A stretch of DNA of 64,000 nt, from contig NC_060884.1 in the NCBI RefSeq assembly GCF_014805685.1, forward strand, positions 12,178,356 to 12,242,355, in the 5' to 3' direction. Below, one piece after another: positions 14,111-27,567 of the stretch. The DNA comes from Silurus meridionalis. Lineage: Eukaryota; Chordata; Actinopteri; Siluriformes; Siluridae. The translations under genes and the position numbers were made by a program. Each line of letters opens with the position of its first letter. The first letter of the stretch is position 1. Under the pieces are notes generated by a model that ran no database searches, was not told the origin of the DNA, and was given only the letters and a program-made list of their open reading frames with translations.

Positions 14111-17100
14111 ACACATAGAGGTAAATAGCATCAAGAACGAAAGAAACGACAGGGGCATTTACACTGTGCTGCGAGACAAAGATTACTTTGATCCTCATAA
14201 TCAAACGTAAGAAGATGCACTAATAAAAAAAACAAGTAATATAATTTCTATTCCAATTCTCATTAAAAAACACTGTTGTATTAGTACATACTCTGGATGA
14301 TGAGGGCCTGGAACACAAATTAACACAGTAACATTTATTCATTTAGCAGGTGCTCAGTTTGAGTCTTAGTATTAGATGGTGCAGTGTTTATTTGACTGCT
14401 TTACTGTGTCTTTGTCAATCACTCCTCCTGGTTTTAAATTATTACAGTCAATCATTTTCTCTTGTACTGTTAATATGTGGTTGGACATCTTCATTAGGTC
14501 AAATTAAGTAAGAATTATTTCAGAGCATAACCAAATATCATAAATAAAATACAATCTGTAAGAAGAAAATTAAATTTTAAGAAGAGCTAAGCTCATGGCT
14601 AATATGCTATAATACAGGATTTAAAATATAAGTATATGCCTATTGATGAACTGTTTTGTAAAAGTTTGATAAATATTGCAAATATTGTATAAATATAGTA
14701 GACCCCAAACATTGAATTTAACATACAGGAAGCATACAGTGCAACTAGACTTTGTTGTAAAAAATTTCTGTGATAATTATTAGCTATTATTCTTAACTCT
14801 CGGAGTCAATAATGTCCTTGTGGTCACAGTTGGGATTGCATGCAAATGTTTGGCACTTGGCTTCCTGCACATTCTTTTTTTACCCCTGCTCCTGGTAAGG
14901 GAACAGAAAAAAAAAATATTAGTCAGCTGTCTTGCAGTCTGACAGACTAGTAATCCTGGCAGTATAATTCAAATGAAAAACGTTCCAAAGTCATTGTATT
15001 TTCAGGGTAAAAAAGAAGTTGTGGTTATTAAACAATGCAGTGTTCGGTGGTCCAAAAAGAAGCCATTTTGTTCAGAGAAATCTCTCTATCTGTCTTTGGC
15101 CCAAATATTGAAAGTTAATGATGAAACAATGCAGCTGCTGTTCAATTTTAGTTGTTACCTCTTATTCGATTCATTCTTATCTAAATAAACAAAAAATTGT
15201 GCCTCTTTCATTCTTTTCTTTTGTTGTTTTTTTCTGTGCATTTGTTGTTTTTTTTGTAATGTCAGAATGTAGATGTTCCTCTGTAATGAATGTCACAGAA
15301 TATAGAATGGTCATAAAGGTCAAAGAACAGACGTGTCAGTGGCTTTTTCTGCTGTCGAGTTGGGGTGGTGCTGTAAAGGAAAAAGGTATGAACGGGTTCA
15401 TACACGAGGCTCAAGAAACCAAAAATGATTCTGACACCCTGTCTCAGTTTTAGATAGACTTTCTAAAAATATATAGTAAATATATTGCATGTACAAATGT
15501 TTTGACAAATATTGAATGATTATATGTGGATCCCATAATGTGGTTTGAATGGTTCAATAATTGTATAAGTGTGCTATTGAGTTATTGAATAGTTTTTGAC
15601 TACAAAGAATGCCAGAAATTGACACTGACATACATACAGTAACACAAGCTAAGCAGCTAAGCTAGTGCCACTTTACCTAAATTCTCCTTTTTGCAGTATT
15701 AAACCTAAATATTTGTATATATATTTCAGTATTAAAAAACTAAAAAATCTTCCGATAATGACCAAAAAGCAACAATCTTTTCAGATGTTGGCAAATTGCA
15801 GATTTCTGCAGTGCCTAGCATGGATTAGACTTCAGAATCAGTGACCTGGGTCGTTTTCAAAGACAAAAAACCAATTAATAACAGAAAATGTGGAGTGCAG
15901 GGCTGGGCGATGAAGTAACAAACCCTTCATTAAGCCACAAATAGATATGATCGCTTTTTCAAATAAAGATTTAAACAGTCCCATTAATTGTGGTCATTAC
16001 TGCTGGAGCTTTATCGATTTAAACATTGCAATGGGTTAAAATAATGTGTTGTGGAAGAGTTATTCTGCCAGCTTAGCCTCTATTTCGCCTCGTGACAGAG
16101 TGTAATCAACAGATTGTTAGACGTGCATTTTCTGGGTCTGCGACAATGCTTGACAGATGGGGTCGAAGAGAGCGTCTATAAGCCATCTATTGCTAGAATT
16201 TATTATCTTATTATAATTGTATACACAAACATTGTGGTGATTTATGTGACATAGTGAAAGATGAAATCCGATTATATTAAAAGGGTTGCTCACCCCTGAA
16301 ACACCTTTCAGTGCTTGCTTTTAACAACATGGTTATTGTTTTATTGATCAGGGTTTTATTACGGATTTGACACCCATGTTATGTGTTAATCGAAAGGCAG
16401 ATAATTTTTTGACACATATTTTATGAGATTATGACCACAATCAATTTTATAACAATTTTTTTTTCTTATCTTGGAAGTCTGGGCCCTGACAAGGTTTGTA
16501 GAAGAGCAGCCCATTTCTCTTGAGCCTCTTTTCACTCCAGTACAAGCTTGTATGATGGCATTGTCCATGACCCGAGGAGGAGAAAGGTTTAAGATGATGA
16601 CGATGCTAACTCTGTGACCCTTCCATCCTCTTCTACTGTACTGGCCCTCTATCTTCTTTTGTTCTGGGAAGTGATGTAACTATTAGTGGGGCTTATGCAT
16701 TGTGCAATACCTTTCCTTCCACACTTAACCTCTTTCTGTTTATGAGGAAATTATACAATGGGAAATGCTTAGCTTCTGAGGTAATGTTATATTTTTCATG
16801 AAAAGTACATTTAGTCATTCAGTGAAAATCCAGAATGGAATCTGCCCTTTTCAGTAGCTCAAATTCATTCATTTGTCATTCATTTGCCTAGGTGCAAAAC
16901 CCTCTGAGCAGTGTCCATATTGTGCATAAGTGATAGAAAAACAATTTATGCCCAAGAAGACAAAGTATATCCTAAATTTAGAAGTTGGGCCATAAAACAG
17001 TCAAAATTCACAAAAAACGCAAGAAATACAAGTTTAACTACATTTCCCTATTACACTTATCTGTGGAACACATTTGCTGAATAAGGACAAATTGCAACAG

Positions 17101-20100
17101 AAGATGTATTAGTTAATTTTTTTTATCTTATTCATTATTCTTGAAAGATCTAGAAATGTCATTAGTTCAAATAATGAAGGCAGGGATGGTTTTTACTTTC
17201 CTGAGCACATATATGGAATGCTTTGGTCTCTTTTTGATTGCATAGTCAGCAAAATATATCTATTGGCACACGCCAGTAGTTAAGAACTTTTGAATTTGGT
17301 CAAACTCATTTTCAGTCTTTTTTTAAATCTACATAGCAATTATCACCCTGCATAATCAGTTTAAGACCTTCCGTGTCCACAGGGCCTTAAAACATTCTTA
17401 GAGTAATTGTTCAGCAGGCGATTTAAAGTTAGAAGAAAATTGCTTGATAATCAGATCCCAGGAAGCGAGTATTTAGTGGAAATAACTGCATCCAATACAG
17501 AAATAGATTCATTCATCATTTAGACCTAAAAAGGATTATTATAGTATAGATTAAGAGCATGAGCAGCTGAACAATTCTACTTTTCACTGCTGACAATGTC
17601 AAGTGTGTTGGTAGTCAGGAGTTAAAAAAATACAAATAATAAAATCCAAACATTACACTCTACCTACTGCTGGTAATATTAATATAATTCTAAGATAATA
17701 TTGCTGTGAAACTGAATGTGGAGTACTCATTCTGAAGAAAAAGAAAGTAATACTAATTAAGCTTGCGGTGAAAGATATCAGGCCTTATTATCGATGGCAT
17801 TGAGATAGATGTATATAAAGTGGCAAAAAGGCAAAACTAAACCAACAAATCCTTGTTCAAAAGTATGAAAAACTTCATGGATCTTTAGGTTGTTCATGTG
17901 TACCATTCTTTGCTGCAGCGAGTGGACTCCAAAGATTATAATATATGATGCAAAATGAACACTTGCCTAGGCTCACAAAATGTTTTATCTCCTCATTAAC
18001 TGTTTGAAACCATAAAAATTGTATGGAACAACACCGACTCTTCTTTTTGAAAAAAGCAACTCTTGATTCTTGCTATTTTTGTGCATTTTTATTATTTTTA
18101 TTATTATTATTATTTTTTTTTTATAGCAAAAGTACATATTACCATATGATATTATTACAATTATAATGTTAAGGCCATTAAGGCCTTATATATGAGCCTC
18201 CTGCACTGATGCTTAGAAAAACTCAGACTCACAACAGAAATTAACAACACAGGCAAGTATGTGAGTAACATTGTGTTACCCTTGACTCATTAGGTATATA
18301 TGATTATTATATTATCCACTTATTATCCATCTGACTCCACCAAGGAGCGTTTCTTTCACAGAGGACTACTTAAAGCATGGCTTCTAAAGTGCTCTAGCTT
18401 AAACCCAATCATAATCTGTCTTAGACAATAACAACAATCCCATTCTTTACTGAGAATATCTGATGTCATATCATAATTGCACAAACGGTAAAAGCCTTTT
18501 TCTCATTTAAGGTCAATTGCAATTAGTCACTTTAAGCACCCTTTTTTCTTGTGTCTAAGGAACAAATGTTCCATTTAAGATATGTGACTTATTCTGTTAC
18601 AGCCTCACGTGTTAATACTGAAAGCTTTATTTGCTTGGTTTTTTGACACTTTAAGATAAATAAAAAATAAAAGAAGAATCAATAATGAAGGTAGCACTTA
18701 AGTTTATTGGCAATTCTTAAAGAACATAGCAATAAAAAAAAGTCTGTCAAAGACATCAAATATTTAAAAAAATATCATCATGAGGTCCTGACATCCTGGT
18801 ACTTCTATTTTTTTACTGCCAAAATAGCGTTGCCATTGTAAGGAAGATCAAGACTTCAAAAATATTCATCAAGGCTAATCATCCTAACATTGACAGCTAA
18901 TTAAATAAAGAAATATAGTCAAATGGACTGCCTGAAAGCAATATAAGGTGAGAAATGAGCAAAAGAAAATCAGAGTTAATAGAAAAAAAAATCTATTTAG
19001 TCATTTTGAGGGCTTGAATAACTTCCAGGGTTTTTTGAGAACCCCCCCCCTGGATTATCTCGGCAAAGTCCCAGGCGAGGAGATTGCCTTCAGGAAACCT
19101 TCTCTTCCTTTGCTATATAAAGAATACCCTAGAGACAGTATTCATATACTATTAAGCTCCTGCTAAATCAGAGTCCCACTTTTTCATATTTGCTTGATTT
19201 TTATACATTTTGAGGTAATTTACCTGTAGTCTTAATTAGAAATGTTTAATATCTACTTTCACTTCCGAAATGTGATTTTTTTTTTCTTGGCATCTGCATT
19301 TGCTAAAAATATATACAAAGTACAAATAAAAAAATAAAAATAAATAAGCTAAAATGTTTGTCATTTCATGTTTTTTTTTGAGCAATTACTGTAATAAGCA
19401 ACTTTTCAATCTTTTGTTTAAATACAATATGTCAAAAATCCAATGGGTTAAAAGTTTACTTACACCAAGCTGACAGATTCTTTATATAGTCTAGAAGATT
19501 TCAGTCGAATCTCAAATTTCTAGTAAAATGGAACAAAACTATAAAACTTGTATGAAAATAAGGCAGCAATTCCAGTAAATAGGTCATAAAATATTAATTG
19601 GCATATAGGCCAGGAAAATGTTAAAAGAAAATGTTTTTCCCAAACAATTGCCCCAGATGTTTATACAGCATGTCATATATCTTTTAGTTGAATCAGTATT
19701 TGACACTATTGACAGCTTCCCACTGCGTCCGTTTTTTTTTTTTTTTTTCTTTTTTAAATATAACAAAATAAATACATAAACTCTACCAAATTATTTTTGT
19801 AATCAGTAAACATTTGTTTATTTCAAATCAGCACCAAAATCTGCCACAATGCGCACAATTAACCCTCTGGGGTCAACAAAAGCTTCTGCTCATTTTATGC
19901 CATTTTTTCCTCATAACGGCGAAAGAAATGTCCGTAATCCGTATGAAAGTTAAAAGAGGTACAGTTTCTCCAGTATCAACTCATTAACTGGAAACATAGC
20001 AAAGGTCCCAGTATCATAATTACTTGAAAACATTTACAAGAATATTTTGTCCTTATGCTCTATGTTAAGTTTGGTTTTACTAATAATAAACATACATTGC

Positions 20101-20554
20101 ATAAAGCATCAATATTTGTCCATGCCCATGTTGATAAAAGTATAAAAAATGTTTTTTGATTTTAATTTAAGCTACAATTAGAACAGATAAAAATGTGTGA
20201 TTAAGTTGTGATTAATGTCCAGTTAACTCACGGCAATCATGCGTTTAATCACGATTAAATATTTTAATCGAATGACCTCCCTAATATTAATATGATGTGA
20301 GGTCCAGTTACCAGCATGACACTAAAGCAGGAAGTGGTAATGACAACTATTTACTTAAGTACATGTCAGAGCCCTAACTTCTTTACTCTAACTGTAAAAA
20401 GTAAAAATGGAATGAGTAAAAATGTGTAGTCAGTACTTCAACTTTTACTAGAACCATTTAAAACATGATTATCTGTACTTTTACTTAAGTGCAGGATATG
20501 TGTACTTTTGCCACCTCTGACTGCCAGTGAACTTACTGTATGTTATGCAACTGT
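14111..20554. other. Intergenic, no gene seen
   Basis: AT-rich unique-looking DNA, with poly-T runs and a poly-C run at 19043-19051. ORFs at 14973-15453 and 18948-19166 lack recognisable content. Confidence 0.6.
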
Positions 20555-20755
20555 ATGTGTACAGAAGAGAACGTCTCTAGGTTATGTATGTAACCCTGGT
20601 TCCCTGAGGGAACAAGACGCTAAGTCAACAACGCTTTGGGAACGCTTCTGCCTTGTCCACGCGCACGTGTCCATGTGTGTAATCAGTCCGATAGAATGCG
20701 TAGCATCACTGGCGGGGTGATGCCACGACCAGGAAGTTATAAAACGCACATCTTT
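20555..20755 (+). mobile_element. Solo terminal fragment of a DIRS-type retrotransposon
   Basis: 'ggttccctgagggaacaaga' followed by 'cgctttgggaacgcttctgc' and 'cttgtcc' matches, with substitutions, the reverse complement of the 62.64-62.69 kb end of the DIRS element. No coding part follows. It stops at a short telomere-like repeat. Confidence 0.65.
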
Positions 20756-20776
20756 CTAACCCTAACCCTAACCCTA
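20756..20776. repeat. Telomere-type (CCCTAA)n, about 3.5 units
   Basis: Twenty-one bases of perfect CTAACC repeat directly after the DIRS terminal fragment. Too short to claim a fusion point. Confidence 0.85.
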
Positions 20777-20912
20777 GAGACCTCTAAATATTATTATAAT
20801 GAATATTATGAACTCCTCACTATCTTAAGGGCAAATCCCTAAAACCCTCAAGTTAGCAGTTATTAAGCCACTCATTAAGAAATCTAATTTGGATCCAAAC
20901 ACACTATTTAAT

Positions 20913-21084
<172 letters not shown>

Positions 21085-21134
21085 ACTTTATTGTCATTGC
21101 ATTGTACAGGTACACAAAAAAGAATAAACAAGTC

Positions 21135-21135
<1 letters not shown>
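21085..21135 (-). mobile_element. 3' end of a LINE, separated from its body by a Tc1 insertion
   Basis: 'actttattgtcattgcattg tacaggtacac' resembles L2/Rex-type LINE 3' ends read on the minus strand. The body of the same element appears beyond the Tc1 copy at 22776-23690. Confidence 0.6.

Positions 21136-21195
<60 letters not shown>
21136..21195. repeat. (TA)n microsatellite beside the Tc1 insertion
   Basis: TA run between the LINE 3' end and the Tc1 copy that starts at 21207. Confidence 0.95.
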
Positions 21196-21198
<3 letters not shown>

Positions 21199-21206
21199 TA
21201 TATATA

Positions 21207-22773
21207 CAGTGAGGAAAATAAGTATTTGAACACCCTGCTATTTTGCAAGTTCTCCCACTTAGAAATCATGGAGGGGTCTGAAATTGTCATCGTCGGTGCA
21301 TGTCCACTATGAGAGTCATAATCTAAAAAAAAAATCCAGAAATCACAATGTATGATTTTTTAACTATTTATTTGTATGATACAGCTGCAAATAAGTATTT
21401 GAACACCTGAGAAAGTCAATGTTAATATTTGGTACAGTAGCCTTTGTTTGCAATTACAGAGGTCAAACGTTTCCTGTAGTTTTTCACCAGGTTTGCACAC
21501 ACTGCAGGAGGGATTATGGCCCACTCCTCCACACAGATCATCTTTAGATCAATCAGGTTTCTGGCCTGTCGCTGAGAAACACGGAGTTTGAGCTCCCTCC
21601 AAAGATTCTCTATTGGGTTTAGGTCTGGAGACTGGCTAGGCCATGCCAGAACCTTGATATGCTTCTTACAAAGCCACTCCTTGGTTATCCTGGCTGTGTG
21701 CTTCGGGTCATTGTCATGTTGGAAGACCCAACCTCAACCCATCAATGCTCTAATTGTTCCCCAAAATCTCCCAATACATGGCCCCGGTCATCCTCTCCTT
21801 AATAAAGTGCAGTCGCCCTGTCCCATGTGCAGAAAAACCCCCAAAGCATGATGCTACCACCCCCATGCTTCACAGTAGGGATGGTGTTCTTGGGATGGTA
21901 CTCATCATTCTTCTTCCTCCAAACACGTTTAGTGGAATTATGACCCAAAAGGTTCTATTTTGGTCTCATCTGACCACATGACTTTCTCCCATGACTCCTC
22001 TGGATCATCCAAATGGTCATTGGCAAACTTAAGACGTGCCTGGACATGTGCTGGTTTAGGCAGGGGAACCTTCCGTGCCATGCATGATTTCAAACCATGA
22101 CGTCTTAGTGTATTACCAACAGTAACCTTGAAAACGGTGGTCCCAGCTCTTTTCAGGTCATTGACCAGCTCCTCCCGTGTAGTTCTTGCCTGATTTCTCA
22201 CCTTTCTTAGGATCATTGAGACCCCACGAGGTGAGATCTTGCATGGAGCCCCAGTCCCAGTCTTCCATTTTTTAATGATTGCTCCAACAGTGGACCTTTT
22301 TTCACCAAGCTGCTTGGCAATTTCCCCGTAGCCCTTTCCAGCCTTGTGAAGGTGTACAATATTGTCTCTAGTGTCTTTGGACAGCTCTTTGGTATTAGCC
22401 ATGTTAGTAGTTGGATTCTTACTGATTGTTTGGGGTGGACAGGTGTCTTTATGCAGCTAACGACCTTAAACAGGTGCATCTATTTTAGGATAATAAATGT
22501 AGTGGAGGTGGACATTTCAAAGGCAGACTAACAGGTCTTTGAGGGTCAGAATTCTGGCTGATAGACAGGTGTTCAAATAGTTATTTGTACTCAGCTGTAT
22601 CATACAAATAAATAGTTTAAAAATCATATATTGTGATTTCTGGATTTTTTTTTTTAGATTATGTCTCTCACAGTGGACATGCACCTACGATGACAATTTC
22701 AGACCCCTCCATGATTTCTAAGTGGGAGAACTTGCAAAATAGCAGGATGTTCAAATACTTATTTTCCTCACGG
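21207..22773 (-). mobile_element. Tc1-like transposon, near full length (family A)
   Basis: 1567 bp, bounded by TA on both sides (21205-21206 and 22774-22775). The left end begins CAGTGAGGAAAATAAGTATT; the right end is its inverted complement. Terminal inverted repeats extend over at least 130 bp, including 'catggaggggtctgaaattg'. The transposase lies on the minus strand and is broken. A shorter copy of the same family lies at 58810-59747. Confidence 0.95.
21422..22402 (-). pseudogene. Tc1-like transposase, frameshifted
   Basis: ATG at 22402 opens 154 codons: [20 protein letters not shown], paired helix-turn-helix ([14 protein letters not shown]), then the first catalytic Asp in [13 protein letters not shown]. 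The frame breaks at about 21940. Homology continues in another frame ([39 protein letters not shown] codons) to a stop at 21422-21424 after KGYCTKY. It should be inactive. Confidence 0.92.
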
Positions 22774-22775
22774 TA

Positions 22776-23690
22776 TATACGCACACATGATATAGACATA
22801 TACATAAATGTGAAATATTGGGCAGAAATACAATATGCGTGGAGAATAAGAGGTATAAAAGATATACTATGTAATATGTACATTGTATGTATAATTCTAC
22901 AGAAGTTATATACAGTGTCTATACAGTGGCCTAACGGTGTAGTGTAGAGTTCAGTAATGTAATGGTGGATGGAAAAAAAAAAGTCCCTGAACCTGCTGAT
23001 TCTGGTGCATATGTTCCTGTATCTCCTTCTTGATGGAAGGAGGTTAAACAGTTTGTGACTGGGATTGGAAAAGTCCCTGATAATGTTGTGAGCGCTGCGC
23101 AAACATCTGCTGTGGTGAAGGTGTTCAATGGCAGGTAGTTGGGTGCCAGTGATGCGTCAGGCGGTTCTGACAACCCTTTGCAGGGCTTTACGTTTACACA
23201 CAGTGGAGCCTCTGTACCATACAGTGATGGAGTTGGTCAGGATGCTTTTAATGATGCAGCGGTAAAAACTCGTTAAATTCCTTGGGGACAGATTAGCTTT
23301 CTTGAGACTCCTCAAGAAGTACTGCCGTTGTTGTGCTTTCCTAACCAGAGCTGAAGTGTTTTGGTGTCAGGACAGATCCTCAGAGATGTGAACTCCCAGG
23401 AACTTAAAGCTGGAGACTCGCTCTACATCAGTTCCATTGATGTTGACTGGAAAATGTCTCCTGCTGTTGGATTTTCGAAAGTCCAAGATGAGCTCTTTAG
23501 TCTTCCAGGCGTGGAGGGTCAGGTTGTTGGTGGCACACCATGCTGTCAGGCTTTGGATCTCTTCACTGTAGGCTGTTTTGTCGTTGTTGCTGATCTGGCC
23601 AACCACGGTGGTGTTATCTGCATACTTGATGAAGATGTAGGAGCCACCACATTGTTCTGCACCTCAAACTGGGCAAAGAAGTTGTAAAGT
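22776..23690 (-). mobile_element. LINE fragment with reverse-transcriptase C-terminal region
   Basis: Minus-strand frames read LTLHAWKTKELILDFRKS and VERVSSFKFLGVHISEDLS, then FPIPVTNCLTSFHQEGD-type codons, the usual C-terminal block of jockey/L2/Rex-type non-LTR elements. It is interrupted by stops and 5'-truncated near 23690. Its 3' end continues at 21135-20913, on the far side of the Tc1 insertion. Confidence 0.8.
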
Positions 23691-23769
23691 GCATCGTGAA
23701 GTGCATCTGGAAGGGAGACATCATGGCTACAAGCGGGACATCATGGCTTAGGTTAGCAAAGTAGCATAA

Positions 23770-24640
23770 AAAAAAAACAACTTTTGGAACAATGTCCTCT
23801 GGACAGACCAACGTGGAGGCGTTTGGCCATAATGCACACTGCTGTGTTTGGTAAAGACCAAACACAGCATATCAGCACAAACACCTCATACCAGCTGTCA
23901 AGCACGGTGTTGGAGGGGCACTGATTTGGCTTTATTTTACAGTCACAGGACCTGGGCAACTTTGCAGCAGTCTGCGCAACCTAGGCAGTCATTGAGTTGG
24001 CCATGAACTATATACCAGAGTATTTTAAAGTCATATGTGTGTCAACCTGTTTGACAGCTAAAGCTTGGCCAGACTTTGGTCATGCAACAGGAAAATTCTC
24101 AAGCACACCCATACATTTACACCATAATGGCTAAAAAATTACAGAATCAAATGTGTTGCAGTGGCAGAACTCAAACCAACTGAAATGCTGTGGGAGGGCC
24201 TTAAGAGAGTTGTGCATAAACAATACGTACAAATGTTTATGAACTGAAGCAAGATTGTAAAAATGAATAAGTCACAATTTCTCCACAATGACTCTGATAA
24301 ACTGACAAGCAGAACTGGCTGTATGACTGCTGAAGCTAATTATAGCTGCATGACACCTTCCTTGGTGGTCACTGTCAAGTCATGTTCATGTTTTCTATAA
24401 TAAAACCCTGCACTTGCATCCCCAAATCTGGCAGAATGCCTGACCATGTAGCATGGTTCCTACATTTTTATAAGGAATTATTAGCACAAAATCATGTAGT
24501 TGTGGAAAGACACAATGGTCAACCAGCTCACCGCTAGTCCAGACCTCTACCTGGCTGAAATGCAGTGGCAGGACCTTAAGAGAGCTGTGCATAAAAAATG
24601 CCCATGAAACTCAATGACCTGAAGCAACGTAAGTAAGCTA
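23770..24640 (+). pseudogene. Heavily decayed Tc1-like transposase relics
   Basis: Plus-strand codons match Tc1 catalytic-domain motifs: FWNNVLWTDQR near 23775, SISTNTSYQLSSTVLEG near 23870, and QLKCCGRALRELCIN near 24180. A second copy of the C-terminal part starts near 24535 (SPDLYLAEMQWQDLKRAVHK). No terminal repeats were identified. The two C-terminal copies suggest two overlapping insertions or a duplication. Confidence 0.7.
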
Positions 24641-24675
24641 AAATTCCACACACTGTTTCTCTATTTTGGCTTGTA

Positions 24676-25759
24676 CAAAACCGATTCCAAAAAAGTTGGG
24701 ACACTGTACAAATTGTGAATAAAAAAGTAATACAATAATTTACAAATATTATAAACTTATATTTTATTCACAATAGAATATAGATAACATGTTAAAAATG
24801 AGACATTTTGAAATGTCATGCCAAATATTGGCTCATTTTGGATTTCATGAGAGCTACACGTTCCAAGAAAAGTTGGGACAGGTAGCAATAAGAGGCCAGA
24901 AAAGTTAAATGTACATATAAGGAACAGCTAGAGAACCAATTCGCAACTTAACCTCTCAGAGTGGCAGTGTCTCTCAGAGGTCAAGGTGGGCAGAGGATCA
25001 CCAATTTCCCCAATGTTACGATGAAAAATAGTGAAGCAATATCAGAAAGGAGTTTTTTAGAGAAAATTTGCAAAGACTTTGAAGTTATCATCATCTACAC
25101 TGCATAATATCATCCAAAGATTCAAAGAATCTGGAACAATTTCTTTGCGTATGGGTCAAGGCCGTGGTGTCGATGCCCATGATCTTTGGGTTCTTAGACG
25201 GCACTGCATCACATACAGGAATGCTACTGTAATGGAAATCACAACATGGGTTTAGGAATACTTCTAGAAAACATTGTCGGTGAACACAATCCACGGTGCC
25301 ATTTGCCGTTGCCGGCTAAAACTCTATAGGTCAAAAAAGAAGCCATATCTAAACATGATCCAGAAACGCAGGCGCATCATAAAGAGGAAGATGCGACAAA
25401 GAAGACCTAAGACAGTTGAACAACTAGAAGCCTGTATTAGACAAGAATGGGACAACATTCCTATTCCTAAACTTGAGCAACTGGTCTCCTCAGTCCCCAG
25501 ACATTTGCAGACTGTTATAAAAAGAAGAGAGGATGCCACACAGTGGTAAACATGGCCTTTTTTGAGATGTGTTGATGCCATGAAATATAAAATCAACTTA
25601 TTTTTCCCTTAAAATTATAGATTTTCTCAGTTTAAACATTTGATATGTCATCTATGCTGTATTTTGAATGAAATATTGAAATTTGAAACTTCCACATCAT
25701 TGCATTCTGTTTTTATTCACAATTTGTACAGTGTCCCAACTTTTTTGGAATCGGGTTTG
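24676..25759 (+). mobile_element. Internally deleted Tc1/mariner transposon (family B)
   Basis: TA-flanked (24674-24675, 25760-25761). Terminal inverted repeats of about 45 bp begin CAAAACCGATTCCAAAAAAG. The transposase coding interior is missing: HTH-region sequence before 25378 is joined to C-terminal sequence (QPKTVEQLEACIRQEW-type) after it. 1084 bp instead of the usual roughly 1.5-1.6 kb. Confidence 0.88.
25274..25549 (+). pseudogene. Chimeric 91-codon ORF from the deleted Tc1 transposase
   Basis: The first half (TIHGAICRCRLKLYRSKKKP) comes from the HTH/linker region. The second half (KTVEQLEACIRQEWDNIP to RREDATQW) is the transposase C-terminus. The deletion junction at about 25378 leaves the frame open but removes the DDE catalytic core, so it cannot transpose. 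The fused ORF is probably accidental. Confidence 0.8.
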
Positions 25760-26429
25760 TAAAAATATACATAACGACACAGTGTCATGTAAATATGTTG
25801 TTTATCTCAGGTTGTATTTACCTAATTTTAAGACCTGCTAAGGACCTGTTGATTTCTTGTCCTGATTTTTAAAACCATAGAATTCAAAAGGGTGTACTTT
25901 GATTTTCACATGACTTTATATAACAAAATAATTTTGATGGTGTTATACATATTGTCTAAGACAAGAGCACTTCTGTAACTTCACAGCTGCAGTTATAATT
26001 CCTGTTTTATAGAAATGAATTAGTCCATTTTGTCATTACACATAACATATTATTTCATTACTCCAGGCTAAAGAAATGGGTTAAACCATAAATCATTTAG
26101 AGGCAGAAGAATCCAATTGCAGTATAATTAATATTCATCTAGATTTGAAATGTGATATCAAGGAAGCACTAGGGAAGCACATTTCATCTCATTCCATGTC
26201 TTTAGGTGAACGACTGTTGTAAGACTGTGCTACATTCACTAAAGCATTAATTATGCGCCTTTTATGCGACTTTTATATGCCCTGTATGTATTTATGTATG
26301 TATGTATAGGGTTATAATTCTTTTTTTCATTTAGTCATAAATAATTAATTAATATATATTGACAACAAGTTGAAATATTTGTATATATTTATATAGAAAG
26401 TGTAAAGACAACAACATAGAAACAACCAT

Positions 26430-26775
26430 GTATTTAATATACACCGACAAGGCAAAATTATGACCTGTGAAGTGAATACATTGGCAAGCAAAAGGATTTG
26501 AGTGAGTTTGACAAGGGCCAAAATGTAATGGCTAGACAACTGGGTCAGAGCATCTCCAAAACTGCAGCTCTTGTGGAGTGTCCCTAGTCTGCAGTAGTCA
26601 GTATCTATCAAAAGTTTTTCAAGGAAGGAGTATTGGTGAACTGGCGATGCACATGGGGACGGAAGCCTGGCCCGTGTGAACTGTGTTTTGGCAGGAAAAG
26701 GGGGACCAACAGAAAATTAGGCAGGTGTTCATAATGGTATGTCTGATCAGTGACCATAAAGTTATGCCTGGACAG
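26430..26775 (+). mobile_element. Degenerate Tc1-like deletion derivative (family C)
   Basis: Left part reads 'attatgacctgtgaagtgaa'; the right end is 'cagtgaccataaagttatgc', its approximate inverted complement. Between them lie HTH-region remnants ([20 protein letters not shown], then SVSIKSFSRKEYW-like). The catalytic portion is absent. About 345 bp, strongly diverged. Confidence 0.7.
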
Positions 26776-27488
26776 TGTATGCATGTATGTGTATATTTAG
26801 TTTTGATGAACTGGCTGTATTGGAATAAAATTCTGGTTTGTGATCCGCATATTTGATTTGGCACATGTTTTATGCTGGATGCCCCTCCTAATGCAACCCT
26901 CCCTATTTATCCAGGCTTGAAATCGGTGCACTGGCTTGTGCAACCCTAATGGCTGGGTTAAAAACACAGATAGAGTAAATATACTTAATAATAATATATA
27001 GTATAACAATAGTACATTTTAGTAATACTCATTTTAAAGTGGTGTTAAAACTAATTACAGAGAATATTATAGATAATAGATTACTCACAGTAGCAGAAAC
27101 ATTATTTTGTTTTCCATGACTAAAACATTTGTTTATCATCAGCAAAAACAAGCTTTAACAAATTTAAGAGGATAATGTGAGTAATTAATTCTATACAAAC
27201 TATCATTTATAGACAAATATGTAAAGAAGCAATATTTGAAGTAAGCTTTGCTTATACTGACTGCATGGAGCTTTGTGTTTCTTTATAGCCAAGGCCTCAC
27301 ACTTGCTCTCAAATGCTCTCAAAACCTTCCCACTAATGTAATTTAAAGCAAACCTGGTTTGACCTAACAGCCATAATCCAATAGATCTTCTATTGAATAA
27401 AACCCCATAATGCTCTTATGATGCCTCTAACGCTCATATTTACCCAGCACTTCCCACTGAACAAGGTATCTTTGGCCTACTCCCTCCT

Positions 27489-27567
<79 letters not shown>

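Noticed and set aside
20756..20776. Ancient chromosome-fusion site
   Set aside because: Only about 3.5 telomere-type units; too short and adjacent to a transposon end.
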